From an uncultured Nostoc sp. (GTDB lineage Bacteria > Cyanobacteriota > Cyanobacteriia > Cyanobacteriales > Nostocaceae), in assembly GCF_937863485.1 (NCBI RefSeq), contig NZ_CALMFY010000096.1, positions 1-64,000 of the forward strand: a DNA stretch of 64,000 bases, written 5' to 3'. The position numbers were made by a program, and so were the translations under genes. The number at the start of each line of letters is the position of its first letter. Within the stretch, counting starts at the first letter, position 1. The notes beneath the pieces were generated by a model that had not been told where the DNA came from, made no database searches, and was given only the letters and a program-made list of their open reading frames with translations. Shown piece after piece: positions 19,786 through 29,500 of the stretch.

Positions 19786-20466
19786 GTGTACAAGCCAACA
19801 TCATTTGTGTTTAGTGTGGTGTTACTAGGATGTTTTGCCTTCAGCATACCTTCAGTGGCTCAGGCTCAGGTATTAGTGGCGCAAGGCAAAAACCCACAAT
19901 TAAAGCAACTACTAGAAGACGGACGGAGGTTAGTGGATACCGGCGATTATGGTGGTGCGATCACTGTTTATCAGCAAGCAGCTAGCCTAGATCCCAAGAA
20001 TGCTAAAATTCATTCAGGTATTGGCTACTTGTACGCTCAACAGGGAAATTACCAGGCGGCATTAACAGCTTATCGTCGGGCGATCGCCATCAACCCTAAC
20101 AATAGTGATTTTTACTACGCTGTAGGTTACATCAAAGCGAATTTGGGCGATACGCCTGGGGCAAAGGAAGGCTACCGTCGGGCCATACAGCTGAACCGTA
20201 ACAATGTTAACGCCTATTTAGGATTGGCTGTGACGCAATCTCGTATGGGAGACTATAGTGCTGCTACCTGGGCATACGAGCAAGCAATCGGCTTGGATAA
20301 GAACAATGCCCAGACTTATGAATTGATGGGTTCGATGTATAAACAGCGACGACAAACCAAACAAGCGAACAGCTTCCTTCAGAAAGCCCGTGACTTGTAC
20401 AAGCGGCGCAATGACTCAGATGGCGTCAACAGGGTAGAAGCCATGCTGCGACAGTTAGGAGGATGA
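19786..20466 (+). CDS. Exported TPR protein
   Basis: 226 residues with a signal peptide (FSVVLLGCFAFS to SVAQAQ, cleavage near residue 28), followed by about four to five TPR units from residue 37 (for example GDYGGAITVYQQAASLDPKN, QGNYQAALTAYRRAIAINPN). It is probably periplasmic and mediates protein contacts. The start is GTG with a weak upstream ribosome site. Its partner is unknown. Confidence 0.8.
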   Translation: MYKPTSFVFSVVLLGCFAFSIPSVAQAQVLVAQGKNPQLKQLLEDGRRLVDTGDYGGAITVYQQAASLDPKNAKIHSGIGYLYAQQGNYQAALTAYRRAIAINPNNSDFYYAVGYIKANLGDTPGAKEGYRRAIQLNRNNVNAYLGLAVTQSRMGDYSAATWAYEQAIGLDKNNAQTYELMGSMYKQRRQTKQANSFLQKARDLYKRRNDSDGVNRVEAMLRQLGG

Positions 20467-20468
20467 AG

Positions 20469-20678
20469 TTAATCTAACTGGCGTCCCGTTAATTCCACAA
20501 AGATATCTTCCAAGTTAGAGGGACGCACCATCATTCCGGTTTTATCGGGCTGTTCATTCAAGTAAACATTTGCTGCTTTCAGGAATGGGAAAAACAAATA
20601 TTCCCAGCGACGAGCGCTATCACTTCCCACTTCAGACACACCCAATTCCTTGATCACCAAACCTTCACTGTGAATTGA
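20469..20678 (-). pseudogene. C-terminal remnant of an ABC transporter ATPase
   Basis: The frame ends MMVRPSNLEDIFVELTGRQL, the characteristic tail of DrrA/ABC-2 type export ATPases. No Walker A, signature or Walker B precedes it: an in-frame stop lies about 70 codons upstream of the end. It converges tail to tail with the TPR gene, separated by two bases, so the rest has been lost by deletion. Confidence 0.65.
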
Positions 20679-21085
20679 TTAATCAGTAATTGTCGCTGCG
20701 GGTTGCTAATATGATGTAGCCTCCCGTGCAGTTCCAATATTTTCAACTTAGATGATGTCGTTGTCAGTCTAATCCCTGATGAAATTAGGATTTTGCAGTG
20801 CGGATACTCAGATATTTAGTTTTTAAGTTTTTAATACACAAGTTTTCAGCTAAATTCAATAATTTGATATTAACTGATACCGATTACCTGTGAGGTTGAT
20901 CCAAAACTTGGGGCTTAAGCCCCAAGTTTGACCAAGGTTGATTTTATGTAGTTTTACAAAGAATTGGGATGAAGTCGTCATCCACTATAGACGTACTTAA
21001 TTATTCGTGAACAACAAGATTCCCAACTTCTGTAAAAAATCGGGAATCTGAGGCTTCGATTTGAACGAAATCAAATAGAATTCAT
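20661..21085. other. Intergenic region with a perfect palindrome
   Basis: Apart from the 26-bp palindrome annotated here, I see only AT-rich non-coding DNA between two minus-strand features. Confidence 0.45.
20904..20929. repeat. Perfect 26-bp palindrome
   Basis: AAACTTGGGGCTT is followed immediately by its exact reverse complement, with no loop. No T-tract follows on either strand, so it is not a standard terminator. It may be a protein-binding dyad or a short mobile palindrome. Confidence 0.6.
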
Positions 21086-21331
21086 CTAGCGATTTTGATA
21101 ATAAGCCAAAATTTGGTTAACTCGTTGCCGACTTTCTAAACCAGAGTTTGCTGTCCACGAGATGGACAAGCCACCAATTTGACTTTGATTGTAATCAAAC
21201 TGTTGGGATGACTGGGGAATTAAATCCACTTCTACCCCTTCGACTTGACGTAAATGAGCTGCTATCTCTCTATAGACAGCTAAAGGCAAACCAGGAAACT
21301 CAATTTTTTCCTTAATCTCCATCTTTATCAA
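21086..21331 (-). CDS. Conserved hypothetical protein, 81 aa
   Basis: Small soluble protein starting MIKMEIKEKIEFPGLPLAVY and ending ILAYYQNR. Its ATG overlaps the stop of the lipoprotein gene by four bases (ATGA), so the two are co-translated. An alternative start is the second Met (MEIKEK). Function unknown; tight coupling suggests it works with the lipoprotein. Confidence 0.75.
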   Translation of the reverse strand: MIKMEIKEKIEFPGLPLAVYREIAAHLRQVEGVEVDLIPQSSQQFDYNQSQIGGLSISWTANSGLESRQRVNQILAYYQNR

Positions 21332-22188
21332 GCTCCAACATTAAAAGAATTTAAGGGGGGCGTTGTCACTGAAGTAGGATTGCCGGTAGCAGATGCAGGT
21401 GACGGTGTTGAATTGACAGCCCCTTCCCCTACCATTTTGGCAACTTCAATACCATATTGTTCCAGAATCACAATGGGGTTGTAGCCCTGATTCATTTCAA
21501 TCCGTTTAACCAGTACGCCATTTGCTAATCGCTGTCCCGCTTGCACATAGCGACTTGTCGGCTCATCCGGTACTTTGATAATTGCCTGCGGTTCCTTACT
21601 AATTAGAACTACACCAGTCACAAGAACTGCCCTTGCTAAGTCAGGTTGTGCTGGTGGTGGCAATACAGATACTAAAGTGGGGTTGGGGATAACTTGAGGC
21701 AAAACTTTAGGCAAGACTGAAGTCAAGGTATGATTGACTTTTTTTGGTACAGAAGCAATGTTATTTTTCTTCGGATTTAAAGGTATGCTACGTGCTATGG
21801 TGCGTGTTGGAAGTTTTCGTCTTGCTAGTGATGCAGTAGGTAGCTTAGGCAACACAGGAACAGGTCTTCCATATGTTTTAGGCATTCCGGCAACCGCCTG
21901 CCCAAAAATTTGTGCAAACGGGTCACTTCGGTCTTTTGATAGCACAACTAGCCGTGCCCGCTCTGTAGCATTAGTGGATTGAATCAAGTTAACAGATGCA
22001 GGAGTAACTAGTGAAACCTGTTTGGCAGGTATTACTGGATTGTTAAAGGATTGAGCCGCTGGGGGCGACTTTGCTGCTATTTTGGGAATCGGCGCAGGAT
22101 TGATGGCTTGTTGTGTATCTTCAGAAGCACATCCAGCGATCGCCAAAGTTAAAATAGCTGCAATTGTAATTTTTGAATTTCTGCCCAT
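21328..22188 (-). CDS. Lipoprotein with PilP-like C-terminal region
   Basis: 286 residues. The lipobox LAIAGC places the lipidated Cys at residue 20. A proline- and lysine-rich middle (about 30-180) is followed by a compact C-terminal domain from VLVTGVVLISKEPQAIIKVP to VILEQYGIEVAKM. That segment recalls pilus-assembly PilP or secretin-associated domains, but this is a resemblance, not a firm match. It lies downstream of sigF; SigF governs pilus genes in studied cyanobacteria, making an envelope or pilus role plausible. Confidence 0.7.
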   Translation of the reverse strand: MGRNSKITIAAILTLAIAGCASEDTQQAINPAPIPKIAAKSPPAAQSFNNPVIPAKQVSLVTPASVNLIQSTNATERARLVVLSKDRSDPFAQIFGQAVAGMPKTYGRPVPVLPKLPTASLARRKLPTRTIARSIPLNPKKNNIASVPKKVNHTLTSVLPKVLPQVIPNPTLVSVLPPPAQPDLARAVLVTGVVLISKEPQAIIKVPDEPTSRYVQAGQRLANGVLVKRIEMNQGYNPIVILEQYGIEVAKMVGEGAVNSTPSPASATGNPTSVTTPPLNSFNVGA

Positions 22189-22354
22189 GAGCTGTTCTCA
22201 AAAGCCATTGGAAAATTGAAAAGTGGAAATCAACATGCCTAAAATTTGGATCAAAGGCAAAGTCTGTTCCCTTTATAACCTAATTTTTTACATTTCAAGG
22301 GTTATTTTTAGCACTGCCTACTCAGCATAACTGCGGCTTGGTGTTGATTTGCAG

Positions 22355-23164
22355 TTAATCCTCTGCTACACCCATAAGCTCTTTCATCAAATCCAGACCT
22401 TTCTTGACTCTACGGGAAACCGTTACAACACTGATTCCCAGATGTTCTGCAACTTGTTTTTGTGTCAAGTCTTGTAAAAATACACATTCCAACACATCGC
22501 GGGTGCGTTGTTCAAGCTGAACCAATGCTTGTTGCAAGCGAAGTTGGTCTTCTTGTGCCAATTGAAAGCTGCGATAGTGAGGATCTGGAACCAATTCTCC
22601 CAAACAGGTAGAGCCTTCTTCTCCATCTTGGATTGGCACATCAAGGCTCAAGGGAGCACGATTTACCCATGCTAATTTAATTTCTTGCCATTCGTTTGGA
22701 GAAATTTCCAGTGCAGTTGCTAATTCGGAATCTGTTGGTTGGCGATTATGCTTTTCACGCCAAGAACGTGACACTCCTATTGCTTGCTGTTGTAGTGCTA
22801 ACCACTTCCGAGGAATTCGCACCGTGACACCTTTATCTCGGAGATAGTGTTGAATTTCACCCCGAATATAGGGAAGAGCGTAGGAACTAAAGGCATGTCC
22901 TTTGGAAAGTTCAAATTTTTCAATAGCTCTGATTAAACCCAAACATCCAACCTGAAGCAAATCATCGTAGGTTTCATGACATTGATTCGTCCAATAGTGA
23001 GCTTCTTTTCTCACAAGTCCAAAGTTGAGTTTTACCAGCTGATTGCGAACATTTTCTGACCGAGATTGCTGATATTCTCGCAACAACTGCCAAATTTCAT
23101 GTTTTAGTTCATTGGTGACTGTGGTAGGCATAGCACCGTGTTTATTGAGTAAATTAATAACCAA
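22355..23164 (-). CDS. sigF: Group 3 RNA polymerase sigma factor SigF
   Basis: 269 residues of the SigB/F/G class. Region 2 contains DDLLQVGCLGLIRAIEKFE and FSSYALPYIRGEIQHYLRDK, region 3 follows, and region 4 contains TQKQVAEHLGISVVTVSRRV. There is no region 1.1. Cyanobacterial SigF is linked to pilin expression and motility (Synechocystis) and to hormogonium development (Nostoc). An in-frame Met 11 codons in (MPTTVTNE) is an alternative start. The lipoprotein and 81-aa genes follow, and psbO lies upstream on the same strand. Confidence 0.92.
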   Translation of the reverse strand: MVINLLNKHGAMPTTVTNELKHEIWQLLREYQQSRSENVRNQLVKLNFGLVRKEAHYWTNQCHETYDDLLQVGCLGLIRAIEKFELSKGHAFSSYALPYIRGEIQHYLRDKGVTVRIPRKWLALQQQAIGVSRSWREKHNRQPTDSELATALEISPNEWQEIKLAWVNRAPLSLDVPIQDGEEGSTCLGELVPDPHYRSFQLAQEDQLRLQQALVQLEQRTRDVLECVFLQDLTQKQVAEHLGISVVTVSRRVKKGLDLMKELMGVAED

Positions 23165-23600
23165 TTACTCACTTTTAAACTTAGCTGCGATCGCACAATA
23201 TCAAAGATAATATCGGACTATATGTCATCGCAAAATTCTATGGAAAATAACAAAATTTTCCTAGAAAAAATTCCATAGAGTTGCTTGACAATCGAGCAAA
23301 ATTTAAATGGGCGAAATCGTTATTGATCTTTGGTATGCTCTGTAGCTGTTTTTAGAACTACATAGAAATAAAATATAAAATTAATTACTATATATCAAAC
23401 CGAGATTTTACTTAACTTTAATTAATTAATGCTCAACCTAAGTTTATAGAAACAAAACAACATTAGTCACGATATTTGTGGATAAGCAAAAATTTGATTT
23501 CCAGTATAATTACGTGTCTCTTCAACCGAAACTCATCCAATAATTAAAAATTACTAATAATATTTAGAGATTAATATGTATATTTACGCAAATCAATAAG

Positions 23601-23623
23601 AAAAGGGCAACATGCCCTTTTTT
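23601..23623. terminator. Bidirectional terminator hairpin
   Basis: AAAAGGGCA, loop ACA and TGCCCTTTT, with further T residues on the plus side. On the minus strand the run is TTTTCTT. It could end transcripts leaving psbO before sigF. Confidence 0.65.
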
Positions 23624-23822
23624 GTACTTAAGTTTATAGTCTTTTAATGAAACAGAAAAGGTTAAAGAGTACGGGGTAAACTGGGTAAAGGGATGAATTA
23701 AGTCGCCCATAAAAACGAGGTATCAACCTTTTCCCAATTGCAATGATTATTTCATCCACAATTTTGCTTGGCTTTAACCTTTCCCTGTTTGCAAAAAACC
23801 TATTTACCCCCCTCAAAAAAGG

Positions 23823-23955
23823 CAGGGCTGTTTCATTCTTTCAAAGCCTCCTGAAAAGCTGGGGACAAGGGAAGGAAGAATTTTTCTTTTGTCTCCCCTT
23901 GAAACTTTGTCTCTTTTCGTCTCTGTACGGCTTCTATAGAAATGAAACAGCCCTG
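23823..23955. repeat. 133-bp element with 15-bp perfect inverted ends
   Basis: CAGGGCTGTTTCATT and its exact reverse complement bound about 103 bp of non-coding DNA. No target duplication is obvious. It lies about 95 bp past the psbO stop. Confidence 0.6.
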
Positions 23956-24049
23956 AAAATGGGGGCAAAGAAGTTAACTTTGGTGATGAAACCTGATGCA
24001 CACAGAATTGTAGTTCTGAATGCTACTCAGTTACCTAACTCCAGAGAAT

Positions 24050-24883
24050 TTAGGCACGAGTCGGTTCAACCCTTGCAAAAAATAGACCGCGAATCTTGAC
24101 TTCTTTAGGTTCGCCAGCACCTAAATCTGTATCAGATGGCTGTTCGCTCTCGAAAGTACCAGCAATTTCACCACTAGAGCTATCGATTTTAGCGATTTGC
24201 AGAGAAATCTTGCCATTAAGATTTTCAGCACGCTTAACGTTAGTGCGGGTAAGTTCTTCATCATCGGCTTGGGCGGGGAGAGCCACAGCATTATCGTAGC
24301 CACTGACGACACCGCGACCCTTGGGATCTAGGAAGGCAGCACCACGATAGGAAGGAACTTTGAAGGTGCCTTCAAAGTCCGTGGAGGTGTTAATAGTAGT
24401 CAAACCGGATTGGGTTTGAGCAACCAAGTTTTTGATGGTGAACAGGAAAGGTACTCGCTCACCACCAGGAAGTTGCACAGTGATGGCTTGGAAGTCAAGA
24501 CCATCAGTTTCCACAAAGGTCAGGCTCTTATCTGAGTTGATTTTTAGGTTGCCTTGCACCTGGTCAATAGTGGAAGTGTATCTGGTCAACAATTTGCCAG
24601 CGACAAATTCTGCTTCTTGCCGTTTATTAGCAGGTTCTTCTTTGATGAAGAAGCTAGTTGGTTCTAAGCAAAGTTCTTTAATGGCATAGGACTGGCTAGA
24701 ATCAATGGGAATAGAGCCACGTCTTGTTTCTGCTAGTTGGGGGCATTTGTTCGCCAAGCCAGTGCCGCGAATTTGATCGTAAGTGAGTACATCTCTACTA
24801 CTAGTAGCAGGAGCATCACTACAAGCAGTTATTAGCCCCAGGCACAAAGCCAAGAATGCAACAATTAAAGCGCGATACCTCAT
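24050..24883 (-). CDS. psbO: Photosystem II manganese-stabilising protein PsbO
   Basis: Lumenal extrinsic subunit stabilising the Mn4CaO5 cluster. From the chosen start (MRYRALIVAFLALCLGLITA) it is 277 residues; an ATG six codons upstream (24901) is possible but lies outside the conserved N-terminus I remember for Nostoc. A signal peptide precedes CSDAP. Conserved motifs LTYDQIRGTGLANKCPQL, FLFTIKNL, FEGTFKVPSYRGAAFLDPKG and GYDNAVALPA are intact, with the Cys pair near residues 48 and 73 expected to form a disulfide. Confidence 0.97.
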   Translation of the reverse strand: MRYRALIVAFLALCLGLITACSDAPATSSRDVLTYDQIRGTGLANKCPQLAETRRGSIPIDSSQSYAIKELCLEPTSFFIKEEPANKRQEAEFVAGKLLTRYTSTIDQVQGNLKINSDKSLTFVETDGLDFQAITVQLPGGERVPFLFTIKNLVAQTQSGLTTINTSTDFEGTFKVPSYRGAAFLDPKGRGVVSGYDNAVALPAQADDEELTRTNVKRAENLNGKISLQIAKIDSSSGEIAGTFESEQPSDTDLGAGEPKEVKIRGLFFARVEPTRA

Positions 24884-24901
24884 GGTCAACCTCAATCTCA
24901 A

Positions 24902-26039
24902 AAATTAATATCTAAGTTGTAAAACTGCATCGAAGCTTTGATCTCTGACGAGAAGCCATCCTCTTTTGGACACTGCATTGCTCTAATTGCAAGAGTTGAA
25001 ACAAGTGTCCGGGCGTATTAGGTTGGAAGTCGCCGCTCAAACTTTTCTCTGCTAAACGTACTTAAACGTTTCGCTCTCTTGAGCTTGGGGTGTAAGAAGC
25101 CCCAGACTAAGTAGCACACTGCATCCATTTTGGATGTGTGTAACTAAGGGAGCAAAAAACCAGCAGTTTGACTGTTGGTGGCATTTGTTAGGGTTGGACG
25201 CGTAGATGAGTAAGCCCTACACAGAGTCGCATAAGTGCTTGCCTCAATAAGCACGAAGAGAGGAGTCTACTTCGCACTTTGCTCTTGCCTGTAGCAAAAG
25301 CAGCGTCGCCCAAGTCTTTTTGTATTATGTATGTGACGCTACTACATACAGCCCATTGTTTGATGGGGAAATCAGCCAGATCATACGATTTTTTTTAACT
25401 CAAAATCAAAGTACTCAAAATCCAAGAAAGTCTTGTCCTGATCACATCTAGCTGCCGTAGAGGCTATGTTAAACTTTACCGCTCCCTTTTAGGAGCGATC
25501 GCAATTGTCTTTAATAAAGATACAAATCTAGTTATATTCACCGCTCAGAGAAATCTGCACAAAGCTACCTAAAAGTACTCATTGCCGAGACTTCTACGTT
25601 GGTAATTTTAGTCCAAATGTCTAAAACTACGGGTATAAACGGCAATCCACGCCAGTCGCCTCAACTCTTGGAACCCCTGCACAGCGCTGGCTTTGCTATT
25701 CCTTTAAAAACATTGGGAATTACTTCTTAACACCTCGGCTTTGCTCGGCACAAGTCGCTCAGTGATTCAACTTGTCGAAGTTGTCTTGGCTAGCAAATAG
25801 ATAAAGTACTGCTTACCATCCGATTTGACAGCGGCTTTAATCTCTAAAAATTTTAGCAGAATATTAAGATTATTTTCTTTTTCTGATTCTGAGGCTATTA
25901 CAGCTACTCAAAATAGGTAGTAATGGGCTAGCCGCAGAGTTTCTGGTGTAGAGTAATAGCTAATAAACAGTGGCAAACTAGGGAAAATTAAAAATCTCCG
26001 GTAAATTTGAGTTGACCTCATTTATACGGAAAGGGTGGA
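24902..26039. other. Long region upstream of psbO
   Basis: A 1.1-kb gap between divergent genes. Small hairpins are visible, for example TGGGG...CCCCA near 25087-25104 and CCAGCAGT...ACTGTTGG near 25161. Base composition is less AT-rich than other spacers. No coding frame is convincing and no RNA family is recognised; an unannotated RNA or long psbO leader cannot be excluded. Confidence 0.4.
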
Positions 26040-26387
26040 ATGAACGATCAGAAAAATCTTGAATCAGGGGAGTTGTCCTGTAAACTGCAAGCAATCGCAA
26101 CTGTGGTGTATGATGCAGTTCAGGGTTATGAAGACGATACTGTAGCTCTTTTGGCAATGCTTAGGCAATTGGAACAGTTACATCGAGAGATCCGGGATGG
26201 GGTTTTTCAAGAGAGTTTGCCTGTTAACCGTCAGCAACTCTACTCACTGCTGAAAGATATTGAGTCTGAGGGAGGTTGGCCTTATATTGAGCGCATGAGA
26301 TTACAAGCCTTTTTGGCGAATTTGCCCCAAGAGGCTCCCGCAGAAAATAGCCATGAAGTTTTGGAGGGCGATCGCTCCTTTGGCTGA
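26040..26387 (+). CDS. Conserved hypothetical protein, 115 aa
   Basis: Helical soluble protein (MNDQKNLESGELSC to LEGDRSFG) with an AAAGGGTGGA ribosome site directly before the ATG. Segments such as LLAMLRQLEQLHREIRDGVF and QQLYSLLKDIESEGGWPYIE suggest a helical bundle. I do not recognise a named family. It points toward the oppositely oriented NTPase/WD40 gene. Confidence 0.65.
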   Translation: MNDQKNLESGELSCKLQAIATVVYDAVQGYEDDTVALLAMLRQLEQLHREIRDGVFQESLPVNRQQLYSLLKDIESEGGWPYIERMRLQAFLANLPQEAPAENSHEVLEGDRSFG

Positions 26388-26516
26388 TCATCTCGAAAAT
26401 TATTTTCTAGCTTTGAATTAACAACTCTGATCGCCTCATCAACCGCTAAACCAAGAGCGGTTGCTGATTGAGGCTTCAACTTAATTCATAATTATAAATT
26501 AATAATTATTCATAAA

Positions 26517-29500
26517 TTAAAAAGGGTTTGTACTGGTTATGCCATCACAAAGAAGGCGATCGCGTTCTTCAAGATTGCGGTTGTGCTTGAGGTAATCACC
26601 CACCCAATCGCAACCACGAACAAGCAGATCATCAAGATGTAAATTCCACAGAATTATCGTATTGTCATCACTAGCTGATGCTAGTGTTTGACCATCTGGG
26701 CTAAAACTGACGCTTAACACTGGGGCGCGATGCCCATTGAGACTTTTAATTAATTTGCCTTCCCGACTCCAGAGTTTCACTGTACTGTCCCAACTGGCGG
26801 CGGCGAGGAATTCACCATTGGGACTGAAAGTTACAGCATTGACGCTATCGCTGTACCCTTTTAATAAGGTTTTTAACAACGTACCATCCCGTCGCCATAG
26901 TTTCACGGTGTTATCCCAACTGGCTGAAGCCAGCAACTCGTCAGTGGGACTAAAGCTGACACTTAACACCCAGCTGTCATGGGGCGAGAAAGTTTTGAGC
27001 AAAGTACCATCTCGCCCCCAGAGTTTCACAGTTTGGTCATCACTGGCAGAGGCTAGAACCTGACTATCAGGACTAAAATTCACGCTATTTACCCAACCCT
27101 GATGCCCCACTAAGGTTTTGAGCAACTTGCCCTCACGGTTCCAAAGTTTCACCGTTTTATCTTTGCTAGCTGATGCCAAAAACTGACCATCAGGGCTGAA
27201 ATTCACGCTCATCACACTATCGCTATGCCCGTGGAGAGTCATAATTAAAGTACCGTCAAGCCGCCAAAGTTTCACAGTTTTGTCATAACTTCCTGAAGCC
27301 AGCATTTCACCTTTGGGGTCAAAACTGACACTAGGAACTTTATCTGTGTGCCCCACCAAAGTTTTGTAAAGTCGGGTTTTGACCTCGCCACTACTGGTGT
27401 ATCGTCGCCAAAGTTTGACAGTGCGATCGCTACTACCAGAAGCTAGCATCTGACCATCAGGACTCCAAGCAACGCTCAAAACTCGCTTCTGATGCCCTTG
27501 AAGAATAGACGGTGTTGGGGCATCTAAACTCCATAGTTTTACGCTTTTGTCATAACTTCCTGAAGCTAGTAATTTGTTATTTGGACTGAAAGCTAAACTG
27601 ACAACAGCATCACTGTGTCCTTTGAAGGTTTTGAGTAAGGTACCAGTGCTACTCCAGAGGTTTATGGTATTGTCTTCACCTGCGGAAGCTAACTTTTTAC
27701 TATCGGAACTAAAGCTTAAACTCCACACTGTACTGCTATGCTGCCGTAAAGTTTTGTAAAGAATAAAGTCAAAACCGTCTTTAGTGCTGTTATTCTTCCG
27801 CAGCCAAAGTTTCACTGTCTTATCTCGACCTGTTGACGCCAACAGTTTGCCGTCGGGGCTGAAAACAGCTACAGTCACACCCTGCTGATGTCCCTGTAAA
27901 GTTGTGACGAGGCTACCGTCCCGTCGCCAGATTTTCACTGTCTTGTCGTCGCTGGCTGAGGCGATAAATTGACCATCAGGACTGAAGTTTACCCAGTTAA
28001 CCCACCCTTGATGTCCTCTCAGTATTTTTACTAAGCTACCGTCTTTGTGCCAGAGTTTTACGGTTGTATCCTTACTGCCAGTAGCTAACAACTCACCATC
28101 AGGACTGAAATTAACGCTGTAAACCCAATCTTTATGTCCTTTCAGGGTTTTATATGGCTTGGGGTCAAATTCACCCGTAATCGGGTTTTTGTGCCAGATT
28201 TGCACTGTTTTGTCGAGGCTGGCGGAGGCTAGGGTTTGACCATCTGGGCTGAAACTTACACAGGTGACAGCATCAGTGTGCCCTTTGAGGGTTTGGAGTA
28301 AGGTACCGTCAGGACGCCAAATTTTCACCGTCTGATCTCGGCTACCTGACGCTAGGGTTTGACCATCGGGGCTAAAAGTTACTCCCCAGACAATATCAGT
28401 ATGCCCTTCCAGGCGGTTAGCTTCCGTTACCCCATAAACTGCCTGTTGCAGGGCTGTCACCACCCGCATTCGGGTATCTGACTGCACTCCATCTGCCTGT
28501 TTAAGTCCTCTCCAAGCCCGCAAACTTTCTAATAAAGCATCAAACTCTTTATTAGAGGCAAAAAGAGCTTCGCTAGCAGCAGTGATTCCACTAATCCTCA
28601 AGTTGGTTTCACTGCGTTCAGCTCGTACAGTTTGGCGGATTGCTACTCTTTTTTGCAAGTCGGCTTGCCACCATAATGCTGCTATTGTTCCTCCCATGAT
28701 TGCCAGCACTGCGCCTGCTATCCGTGCTTCCCGCAGTCGCCGTTGCAATACCAAATTTAGTTGCTTTTGACTAAGTTTTTGGGCCACTTCAGCTCTAGTT
28801 TTTTCTAGTTTGACTTTTTCTAATTCGGCGACCATACCATAGTTATTTTTTTGGCGAATTGGTTCAACTAAATAATCGTGAACTAGCTGGTAGCGATCGC
28901 CTAATTCATCTCTGATTAGCAACACCAACCCCGAACCCACCAATATTTCTAAAATCAGTTCCCCAACTGTGTCAAAGCTTGATATTGTATCTATATCCTG
29001 ATTATTAACTAATGTAGCTGCTAAATCAGCTTTAGTTTTTAACGGTCGCGTCCCCTTTTCATCAGTTAATTCAAATAATAATTTCCAGCTTAATTCTTCG
29101 TTCTCCTGACCACAGTCTTTGATAACTTCCCCAAGCCAGCGTTCCACCAATTTTGCCGAGCCACCGCAAAGCTTGTATTGTCCGAGTGTGGTAATGTTTT
29201 CTATTTGTAGTTGAGCACCTACTATTTGTAATTCGATTGGATGTACTTCGTCTAGTTCTCCTGTCAAATCCTGAACTAATCGGTTAATTAATTCATCACT
29301 CAGTTCATAATGGGAACGTTGAGTAAGACTATGAATTATGGCTTTAGCATCTTGGCTAGAAAATTTTCCTAAATAGTAGCGAATGTCCTTATCGAGAATA
29401 TTTTTATTAATTACGCCTAAATCATATAGTCCAATACTATTTTTTTGGCTCAACCGTTCAAATTCTAATAAATGATGTAAATAATCTTCTCTTAATGAAA

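Larger units (their letters stand above)
23165..24049. other. Intergenic region between psbO and sigF
   Basis: About 885 bp with no supported gene. It contains a hairpin with T-runs and a 133-bp inverted-repeat element (both listed). The part from 23165 to 23580 is AT-rich and presumably holds the sigF promoter. Confidence 0.5.

Noticed and set aside
23743-24099. 118-codon plus-strand frame
   Set aside because: It runs through the 133-bp inverted-repeat element and into the 3-prime end of psbO on the opposite strand.
26737-27063. Plus-strand frames antisense to the WD40 region
   Set aside because: Periodic shadows of the WD40 repeats.
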